Origin: JBCAXA01 sp039183535 | Lineage (GTDB): Bacteria; Pseudomonadota; Gammaproteobacteria; Steroidobacterales; Woeseiaceae | Direction of reading: 5' to 3' | Assembly: GCA_039183535.1 (NCBI GenBank) | Contig: JBCDBO010000103.1 | Span: 1-10,829 of the forward strand | DNA length: 10,829 nt | Part shown: positions 4,840 through 10,829 of the stretch, piece after piece | Layout of the letters: each line of letters opens with the position of its first letter | Position numbering within the stretch: position 1 is the first letter of the stretch | Position numbers and translations under genes: made by a program | Notes under the pieces: generated by a model | Told to the model about the DNA's origin: nothing | The model's input: only the letters and a program-made list of their open reading frames with translations | Database searches by the model: none

Positions 4840-7743
4840 CTACAACTGACGGATGCCGTACTCGTCCAGGGCGCGATTGAGTATGCCCAAGGATTCCACG
4901 TCCTCGACCGATTGCTCGATTAGAAGCTCTCTGCGTTGCAGCAGATAAGCGATCGCCGCATCGCGTTCACCGCGTGCTGTCAAGACCTCAGCATAGGTGA
5001 CGTCTAAGAATACAAAGTGAGGGTTGTTCATAACTCCCATGTCTTCCCATATCGCTAGCGCTTTTTCGATGGTGTTCGAGGCATCGTTGATATCGCCGTC
5101 TTGCATCAGCATCGACGCCTTATCATCGAGCAGCGCCAACAAGTTGTCCCGCAGTGAATCAGCCGGCGGCGTTATCGCGTCGATGCTGATTTGCAAGCAG
5201 TCCAACGCTTCATCTGTTCGTCCCAACCCAAAGTAGGCATTCGCTAGTCGTTGCCGCGCAGTAGCCGTTCGCGAGTGTGCTTCCTCGAACGCTTCGCGCA
5301 TTGTGTTGACAGTCGGTTCGAGCTGGACTCGCGCATCGTCGAAACGTTCCAGTTCTAGAAGCATACTGCCGTAACGGGCGCGCGTAATAGCGACCTCAAG
5401 ATGAGTTTCACCAAAACCTTCCGCGAGGATATCGATCGCAATGTTGTAGTACTCCTCAGCCTTATCGAAGTTACCGCGATCCTGAAAGTTGCCGCCGAGG
5501 TTCTCATGCAAGTACGCATAGCGAGGGTGGTCTTCACCGTAGCCGTCACGGTAAATCGGTAATGCGTTCGCAAAATACTCACCCGCTTCATCAAAGCGCT
5601 TAGTTTCAGCTAAGTAGGCACCGTAATTCATCAGAGAGACGCCGTACGGAATCGACGTATCACCGTAGAGCTCACGCTGTATGCCCATGTTCTCGCGCAT
5701 CAGTTCGCCGGCTTCGTCGAACCGTTGAAGGCTCCAATAGCTGTTCGCCAGGTTGTTGAGCACGGCGGCGTAATGCGGGTGCTTTTTTCCGTACAGCGCT
5801 TCACGGATGGCCAGGGCCTCTTTTGTTAGTGCCAAATCTTCTTCGGTTCGATCGAGCTTGTTGAGTAAGGTCGCGTATTCATAGAGGCCGGTTGAAAGGC
5901 CGAGGCGACCTTCGTCGCCGAGTGAACGGAAGATGTCGATGACTTCTAGGAAATTGCGTTCGGCTTCCTCGTGCTGGCCGAGCATGCTTTGCGTGAAGGC
6001 TATCTGGTGCAGTTCAGTGGCGGCTTCGGCGCTTCGTTCGCCGTGTTGCTCTACAAGCCGGTCGTAGTTCTGCTGGTGCAACGCCATCCCGGCTTCGTAG
6101 TTGCCGAGGAACGAGGTCGACATGCCGAGGGTGTAACGAATGCGGAGTACGTCGGGGTGGTCTGCGCCGAGCTTCGTCTCCAAGGCGGGCAGTTCGGCCT
6201 GTAAATAGTCCCTGGCGCGTTCGAGCTCCCACATGTTGTGGAAGCTCTCGCCGATGGTGGCCATTAGTGAGGCTTGCAGCTCGGGTTGGTCGCCCAAGTC
6301 GGTTTTTGCACGCTCGGCGCCGCGGTCGAGCATGTCGGTAATAGACATGGGTTGGCTGCCGCGTAGGCGTGGGTCGGCTTCTTTAAAAAGGTTGGTCATG
6401 AAGCCGGCGACTTCGACGGCCTTGGCGGCTTCGAGTTCGGCGCGGTCGCGTTCAACGCCTAGGCGGTAGGTGTAGCTGGTGATTAGGGCGGCGACGACGA
6501 TGAGGGAGCCGGTCGCTAGTGCGACGCCGCCTGGGTTTCTGCGTAGGAACTTGGCGGTGCGGTAGTGCAATGAATCGCCGCGGGCGCGAATGGGGCGGTG
6601 GTCGAGATACGCCCGTACGTCGTCGGCGAGTTCGCGTACCGAGGCGTAGCGGCGTTCCGGTTCTTTGCGCATGGCGACCAACACGATGTTGTCGAGGTCG
6701 CCGGCGAGTTGGCGGCGCAGTTGTTCGGCGGTCGGTACACGGCGGGCGGATTGGATGGAGTTTGCGGTGTCATCGAGTTGCGTTACGCGGGCGCTCGGTC
6801 TTGCCGGTTCCGATTCGCAGATTTGTTTTTCGAGCGTGTAGCCGGCTTGGCCGTCGCTGTCGTACGGGAAGCGGCCGGTGAGGAGTTCATAAAGCAGCAG
6901 GCCGAGGGCGTAGATGTCGGTGGCGGTGGTAATCGCGTCGCCGCGTACTTGTTCGGGGCTGGCGTTCCTCGGCGTCATTAGGCGTGCATCGCCGACCGTT
7001 ACGGCCATCGTGTAGTCGATGGAATCGCGCGATAGCAGTTTGGCGATGCCGAAGTCCAATAGCTTCGGTACGCCATTCTCAGTGACCAGAATGTTTGAGG
7101 GCTTTAGGTCGCGGTGCACAACGAGGTTGCGGTGCGCGTAGTCGACCGCGTCGCAGATGCGGATGAAGAGTTCGAGGCGTTCGCTAATGGTTAGCGTGGC
7201 GGCATCGCAGAACGCATCGACCGGTGTGCCGTCGATGTACTCCATTACTAGGTACGGGATGCCGTCGTCGGTTTCGCCGCCATCGGTTAGCCGCGCGATG
7301 TTGGCGTGGTCGAGGCTCGCGAGAATTTGCCGTTCGCTGCGGAAGCGGGCGATAAGTTCGGGGCTTAAGCGGTTGCGGTCGACGAGCTTAATCGCGACTT
7401 TTTGGTCGAAGTGGCCATCGGCGCGTTCGGCGAGGTACACGCGGCCCATACCGCCGTGGCCGAGCGTGTCGAGAATGCGGTACGGGCCAACGCCGTCGGG
7501 GAGGGCGTCGTTGTCCATGGTGCTCCGAAGGCGGGTCGCCACATCGGCAATGGCCGCGTTAACGTCGGCCTCATCGGCATCGCCGAGGGCTAGTAGCTCG
7601 TGCACTTCGTTGGCGAGTGCCGTGTCGCCGGCGCATTTGGTCGCGATGTACTCAGCGCGCTCGCTGCCGTCTAGCCGTGCGGCGGCGAGGTAGATCGCGC
7701 GTATTTTCGCGAACCGCTCCGGTGTGGCCTCCGGTGTTGTCAT
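4840..7743 (-). CDS. Transmembrane Ser/Thr protein kinase with C-terminal TPR region, partner of the ECF sigma factor
   Basis: The product has 967 residues. Residues 10-80 are the short helical lead common in ECF-linked kinases (ERAEYIATKC, EVHELLALG). The kinase domain spans about 87-380 and is complete: glycine loop GHGGMG (95-100), ATP-binding Lys in VAIK (K119), Glu at 137, catalytic HRDLKPSN (210-217, D212), DFG (230-232), ASPEQ (261-265), DIYALG (276-281). One membrane helix lies at about 405-425 after a basic RR stretch. Residues ~445-967 hold roughly eight or nine kinesin-light-chain-like TPRs of ~42 residues (phrases such as HPHYAAVLNNLANSYWSLQRFDEA). With the kinase inside, the TPRs should be periplasmic and may bind a ligand or protein signal. 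The ATG (7743) overlaps the sigma stop as ATGA, and GGGAG (7749-7753, minus strand) is its ribosome site, so it is translationally coupled. In the ECF43 model from Vibrio parahaemolyticus (PknT/EcfP), such a kinase activates its sigma by phosphorylation. The 3' TPR half is less GC-rich than the kinase half. Confidence 0.95.
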   Translation of the reverse strand: MTTPEATPERFAKIRAIYLAAARLDGSERAEYIATKCAGDTALANEVHELLALGDADEADVNAAIADVATRLRSTMDNDALPDGVGPYRILDTLGHGGMGRVYLAERADGHFDQKVAIKLVDRNRLSPELIARFRSERQILASLDHANIARLTDGGETDDGIPYLVMEYIDGTPVDAFCDAATLTISERLELFIRICDAVDYAHRNLVVHRDLKPSNILVTENGVPKLLDFGIAKLLSRDSIDYTMAVTVGDARLMTPRNASPEQVRGDAITTATDIYALGLLLYELLTGRFPYDSDGQAGYTLEKQICESEPARPSARVTQLDDTANSIQSARRVPTAEQLRRQLAGDLDNIVLVAMRKEPERRYASVRELADDVRAYLDHRPIRARGDSLHYRTAKFLRRNPGGVALATGSLIVVAALITSYTYRLGVERDRAELEAAKAVEVAGFMTNLFKEADPRLRGSQPMSITDMLDRGAERAKTDLGDQPELQASLMATIGESFHNMWELERARDYLQAELPALETKLGADHPDVLRIRYTLGMSTSFLGNYEAGMALHQQNYDRLVEQHGERSAEAATELHQIAFTQSMLGQHEEAERNFLEVIDIFRSLGDEGRLGLSTGLYEYATLLNKLDRTEEDLALTKEALAIREALYGKKHPHYAAVLNNLANSYWSLQRFDEAGELMRENMGIQRELYGDTSIPYGVSLMNYGAYLAETKRFDEAGEYFANALPIYRDGYGEDHPRYAYLHENLGGNFQDRGNFDKAEEYYNIAIDILAEGFGETHLEVAITRARYGSMLLELERFDDARVQLEPTVNTMREAFEEAHSRTATARQRLANAYFGLGRTDEALDCLQISIDAITPPADSLRDNLLALLDDKASMLMQDGDINDASNTIEKALAIWEDMGVMNNPHFVFLDVTYAEVLTARGERDAAIAYLLQRRELLIEQSVEDVESLGILNRALDEYGIRQL
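7740..7743 (-). promoter_or_regulatory. ATGA stop/start overlap coupling sigma and kinase translation
   Basis: The sigma gene TGA (7742-7740) and the kinase ATG (7743-7741) share bases in an ATGA. A GGGAG ribosome site at 7749-7753 lies inside the end of the sigma gene, five bases before the kinase ATG. The layout implies one transcript and a fixed ratio of the two proteins. Confidence 0.85.
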
Positions 7744-8291
7744 TCGAGCTCCCGCATCAGCCAGGCTTTGGCCAACTTAATTTCCTCGTAGAACGTCGAG
7801 ACCGATACCCCGAGGGCCTCGGCCGCTTCCTCGTTACTCAGCCCACCGAAAAACCGAAATTCAATGGCCTTTGCCATACGAGCGTCAAACGCCTCGAGTT
7901 TTTCCAGCGCGGCGTCGAACTCGACGAGGTAGCTGTCGGCGGCATCGACGGTAACGGCTTCATCGAACGTTATGCGTCGTGCATCGCCGCCGCGTTTCGA
8001 GGCCCGGCTTTTGCGGGCGTGGTCGACGAGTATGCGCCGCATCATGCGGGCGGCCAGTGCGAAGAAGTGGCTGCGGTCGCGAAAGTTGAGGTTGCCGCCG
8101 GCGAGGCGCAGGTACGCCTCGTTCACAAGCGCCGTTGCCTGCAGCGTGTTGCCGGCGCGCTCGCGTTGCATGTAGCTCGTCGCAATGCGGTGCAACTCGT
8201 CGTAGAGGTACGGGCCCAGTTGCTGCAGCGCCGCGCGGTCACCGTCCTGCCACGCGGCCAGTAACCGCGTTACGTCATCGGGTTGGGACAT
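7740..8291 (-). CDS. ECF-family RNA polymerase sigma factor (TIGR02999 / ECF43-like)
   Basis: The product has 183 residues, the usual size of an ECF sigma factor. The sigma-2 region covers about 5-95: DVTRLLAAWQDGD, ELHRIATSYM, LQATALVNEAYLRL (50-63), then FFALAARMMRRILVDHAR (76-93), the hallmark of the TIGR02999 group. Sigma-4 is about 125-182, with a helix-turn-helix LSNEEAAEALGVSVSTFYEE (151-170). The -10-recognising helix lacks the acidic DAED motif of ordinary ECFs; QATALVNEAYL stands in its place, with T53 where ECF43 factors carry the Thr that their kinase phosphorylates (alignment inferred by eye). There is no anti-sigma gene; the overlapping kinase is the likely regulator. ATG 8291 is supported by GGGGGA (8306-8301 on the minus strand), nine bases upstream. 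It should act in the cytoplasm with core polymerase. Target promoters are unknown; the divergent secreted-protein gene is the obvious candidate. Confidence 0.93.
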   Translation of the reverse strand: MSQPDDVTRLLAAWQDGDRAALQQLGPYLYDELHRIATSYMQRERAGNTLQATALVNEAYLRLAGGNLNFRDRSHFFALAARMMRRILVDHARKSRASKRGGDARRITFDEAVTVDAADSYLVEFDAALEKLEAFDARMAKAIEFRFFGGLSNEEAAEALGVSVSTFYEEIKLAKAWLMRELE

Positions 8292-8344
8292 ACCGGCGCT
8301 TCCCCCTACCTAAGCCCCTCGATACTACGGTCCGGCCCGCGCAC

Positions 8345-8373
8345 TTGCCAGCACGGCGGGGCGTTCTTGTTAT
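8345..8373 (+). promoter_or_regulatory. Possible sigma-70-like promoter for the secreted protein
   Basis: TTGCCA (8345-8350, five of six to TTGACA) and TGTTAT (8368-8373, four of six to TATAAT) are 17 bp apart, about 90 bp before the ATG at 8464. TTGTT/AACAA (8367-8371 and 8378-8382) forms a small inverted repeat over the -10, and CACTTGCCA (8342-8350) recurs as CACTTGGCA (8384-8392). Both could be regulator contacts. ECF43 promoter sequences are not something I can recognise, so a promoter for the adjacent sigma factor may also lie in this 172-bp gap (8292-8463). Confidence 0.3.
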
Positions 8374-8451
8374 GGAAAACAACCACTTGGCACTTTCGTC
8401 GGAGTTTTCGGCCGGGGTTTGCGCGGGTGTGTCTGAGAGGCCCGATTACCC

Positions 8452-8459
8452 GGGGAGGA
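8452..8459 (+). promoter_or_regulatory. Strong ribosome binding site of the secreted protein gene
   Basis: GGGGAGGA ends four bases before ATG 8464. It is a near-ideal Shine-Dalgarno sequence and fixes this start, which also gives a clean signal peptide. Confidence 0.8.
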
Positions 8460-8463
8460 CACC

Positions 8464-10829
8464 ATGACAACAACGTACCGACAACTCACCGCCTTACTCG
8501 CCGCAGCGCTCGGCAGCCTGCTAGCGCTACCGGCACTCGCCCAGAACCAGCAAGCGCTGAATCGCGCCGAGATCGATGCGCTGAAGTTCCAGCACATCGC
8601 CTCGATCGCCAGCAGCATCGGGCTGCCACCGCCCGCCGATAAGGTGCCGGAGGTGGCGGAGTACGGTGGCAACATCGCGCTGAAGTTTACGCCGGCCTAT
8701 ATCGAGGCGCCGGACACCGTGGTGGTGGAGCCCAACGTTGTCGACCCGGCGACGGGCGAGCTGTGCTCGTTCCGCTATATGGCCTCCGAGCATGATCTCG
8801 ACCCGGTGTTCGACTACGAAGACATCTATGGCGCGGTGCTCGATCTGCCAACGAACTGGGGCCGCCTCGACGACGGCGACTCGTTTCTTAGCAACTCATC
8901 GCCGCCGGATTTTTACCACTACAACACCGGTGCGTTCGTGACAGTGCGTCGCACGATCTACCGCGATGTGGCGGACCCGGAGCCATGGTACCCAGAGCAA
9001 ACGCGGCGCGAAATCGCCGGTGAGCAGATTCTCTTTACCGACACGAACGACATTGGCGATGTGATCGATGGCGTGTTCAGTGCCGACCCGTTCGAGCAGT
9101 TCCCGCTCGGCGTTAACGCGCTAACGTGGGAAGCGGAGAACAAGCTCGACTTCTTCTTCGATATCTTGTTCCAACCGATAATCTTTGTTGCCGAGTACAA
9201 ATACGCGGCGAAAGCGTCCGCGAAAATCCGCCGCACGCAGCGCTTCGCCCGCAACTGGGGCGACATCGCCAAGGCGTGGCGGCGTACCCTCGATATTGAG
9301 TTTTTGACCAAGCTCGCGATCAAAGGCACCGGGCAGCTCACCGGCTACGGCTTACAAATCAGTGCCAACGAAATCGAAAACGCGACCGACGAAGAGCTGC
9401 TGTCGCTGCGCACCGGCACCATCAGCCGGGTACGCCAAAACCTGTGGGTGCTCGATAAGGTGGCGCCGGAGATTCGTCTTAGCAGCCAGCCCGCACCGTT
9501 CGAGGCGAACATGCTCGGTGGCGAGCGCGGCAACCGCCATTTCGATGAGCTGCGCGAGCTCCTGCAAGTACGCGATAACTGCAACCTGCCCGTCATTCTC
9601 GATGCCGAGCCACGCGGCAGCCGTTTCTGGCCCGTTAACCAAACCACGACGCTGCAATGGTGCGCCCGGGACTTCGGGCCGACCAGTGCGGCCGGCGGGC
9701 GGAACGAATCGTGCGTCGATATCAATGTTCAAGTTGAAGATACGCGGCCGCCGATTCTGCTAACGCCACCGGCCGTCAGTTTGATTTCGACGGCGGCTAC
9801 GAACAGCGTCAACATCGGTTGGGCCGGTGTTTTCGATGTGGCCGACCCCGATGTACGCATCGAGAACGATGCGCCGGCTGAGTTCCCGATTGGTCGCACG
9901 CCGGTGCTTTGGACGGCGACCGATGCTTCCGGTAACGCCACCACCGGCACGCAGTGGATTAACGTGAAAGAGACGAATCAGCCGCCGGTGGCAATCGCGC
10001 AAACCGGCGTGAGCGCGCGCACGTCTGAAGAAACGCGCATCGATCTGCAGGCGAGCGAACAAGAGGCGCTGCTCGATGACCGCTTCGACCAGCTCTCGTT
10101 CCGGATTGAAGACCCGCCGCAGAATGGTTTCTTTGTCGCGCCGCTGTTCCCGTTCTTTATCGACGACCACCGTACCCATCGGATAAACCCCGACGGCAGC
10201 TACGAGAGCTACTTCACCGAGTCGCAGGCCGCGTGCCAGGCGACTGGTGCGCAGCCCGACCCGTCGGTGATCTACCAACCGGACTACGTTAGCGTTAACG
10301 ACGATGGCGTCATGTACGTGCTCGATGTTTTCTTAACGTGCCGCGGGTCGGTCGGCAACCGCTTCGTCACGAGCGAGGCGCGCGTCGCACGCTTCGTGCC
10401 GGATGCGAACGGCGAGCTGGAGTACGCGAGCCAATGGTTTTACTCGAGTTCGGTACCGGGCGACAACGACGCGGATCTGTTCATCGACAGCCAGGGTCGC
10501 CTCTGGGCGATTCCGCCGCTCAGCACGCAAGTGGTTGTGCTGGCACCGGATCTAACAGAGTTGCAACGCATCGAGTTCAACGAGCTCAGCAAAATCGATC
10601 CGTTGAACGGAGACGTGGCCGACGCGTTTAACGCAGCGAACCAACGGCCCGTGTCCATTGCAGTTACCAATGACGACATCCTCTACATCACCAACGGCGA
10701 GGAAGTGTTTTCGTACGACTTAACGCGCCGGCAGCCCGACAACGCGAATCTGTATTTGCGCTTGCCGCCAATCGTGCAGAACCCCAACTTCAGCCAGGTG
10801 GATACCGCAACGACGGAGCCGTGGGCCTC
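8464..10829 (+). CDS. Large secreted protein with two HYR-like domains and a beta-propeller-like region (3' partial)
   Basis: Reading from ATG 8464, every codon is open to the window end (788 codons plus two bases), so the gene continues beyond it. Residues 1-26 are a typical Sec signal peptide (hydrophobic core with ALLAAALGSLLAL, cut at ALA|Q27). Residues ~27-320 match no domain I know; they are rich in aromatic and acidic residues, with a basic helical stretch near 240-290. Residues ~328-426 and ~427-505 are HYR-like (immunoglobulin-fold) modules: each starts near a (D)xxPP/VAPEI motif and has the F-P-hG/N-x-T-x-hxW-x-A/C-x-D strand, clearest in FPIGRTPVLWTATDASGN (474-491). From about 600, repeated V-x-D/N-D/x-G-x-hYhhD strands (PDYVSVNDDGVMYVLD, DLFIDSQGRLWAI, VSIAVTNDDILYITN) suggest NHL/SMP-30-like propeller blades. 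It should be exported to the periplasm, surface or medium, perhaps for adhesion or binding. It is divergent from the ECF sigma/kinase operon and is a candidate target of it. Confidence 0.88.
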   Translation, partial: MTTTYRQLTALLAAALGSLLALPALAQNQQALNRAEIDALKFQHIASIASSIGLPPPADKVPEVAEYGGNIALKFTPAYIEAPDTVVVEPNVVDPATGELCSFRYMASEHDLDPVFDYEDIYGAVLDLPTNWGRLDDGDSFLSNSSPPDFYHYNTGAFVTVRRTIYRDVADPEPWYPEQTRREIAGEQILFTDTNDIGDVIDGVFSADPFEQFPLGVNALTWEAENKLDFFFDILFQPIIFVAEYKYAAKASAKIRRTQRFARNWGDIAKAWRRTLDIEFLTKLAIKGTGQLTGYGLQISANEIENATDEELLSLRTGTISRVRQNLWVLDKVAPEIRLSSQPAPFEANMLGGERGNRHFDELRELLQVRDNCNLPVILDAEPRGSRFWPVNQTTTLQWCARDFGPTSAAGGRNESCVDINVQVEDTRPPILLTPPAVSLISTAATNSVNIGWAGVFDVADPDVRIENDAPAEFPIGRTPVLWTATDASGNATTGTQWINVKETNQPPVAIAQTGVSARTSEETRIDLQASEQEALLDDRFDQLSFRIEDPPQNGFFVAPLFPFFIDDHRTHRINPDGSYESYFTESQAACQATGAQPDPSVIYQPDYVSVNDDGVMYVLDVFLTCRGSVGNRFVTSEARVARFVPDANGELEYASQWFYSSSVPGDNDADLFIDSQGRLWAIPPLSTQVVVLAPDLTELQRIEFNELSKIDPLNGDVADAFNAANQRPVSIAVTNDDILYITNGEEVFSYDLTRRQPDNANLYLRLPPIVQNPNFSQVDTATTEPWA

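Noticed and set aside
4620..4880. Plus-strand reading frame of 86 codons.
   Set aside because: No ribosome site, low-complexity non-protein-like composition, and it overlaps the conserved 3' end of the kinase gene.
7617..8264. Long plus-strand open frame opposite the sigma gene.
   Set aside because: It is the antisense of a well-supported sigma gene in GC-rich sequence and shows no recognisable protein features.
9760..10278. Minus-strand open frame of 172 codons opposite the secreted-protein gene.
   Set aside because: Arg-rich shadow of the HYR-encoding frame; the plus frame has domain structure and a continuous 788-codon reading.

Overview
The window comes from a Gram-negative bacterium. 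A gammaproteobacterium or related environmental proteobacterium is my best guess, at low confidence. The guess rests on a Sec signal peptide on a large HYR-domain secreted protein, an ECF sigma factor of the TIGR02999/ECF43 type overlapping a transmembrane Ser/Thr kinase with C-terminal TPRs, and moderately high GC in the right half. The window falls into two parts that meet in a convergent gap at about 4580-4839.

Left part (1-4579) is visibly AT-richer, all on the plus strand, and looks accessory. It holds: (a) the last ~784 codons of a very large, almost entirely alpha-helical protein with no visible catalytic domain, resembling the C-terminal sensor/repeat region of large STAND-NTPase-like or SIR2-like defence proteins; (b) a gap containing a perfect 16-bp palindrome; (c) a pentapeptide-repeat protein with 20 uninterrupted repeats followed by three membrane helices; (d) a ~110-codon remnant of the C-terminus of a type I restriction endonuclease subunit (HsdR), with a 10-bp perfect inverted repeat across its stop; (e) an unrecognised 186-residue acidic, Trp-rich soluble protein. 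The HsdR remnant suggests that this is, or was, a restriction/defence locus that has been rearranged. The large helical protein plus the pentapeptide-membrane protein is the best candidate here for an undescribed sensor/effector pair, but this is inference and the N-terminal half of the first gene lies outside the window.

Right part (4840-10829) is GC-richer and looks like resident chromosome. On the minus strand an ECF sigma gene (start at 8291) overlaps by ATGA a 967-residue Ser/Thr kinase that has a complete kinase domain, one membrane helix and a long kinesin-light-chain-like TPR region. Divergently, across a 172-bp gap with a strong ribosome binding site and a possible sigma-70 promoter, begins a large secreted protein (at least 788 codons, running off the window) with two HYR-like domains and a beta-propeller-like region. 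The likely logic is that the kinase senses a signal, phosphorylates the sigma factor, and the sigma factor turns on targets that may include the divergent secreted protein.

No rRNA, tRNA, CRISPR array, complete insertion sequence or integrase was found.
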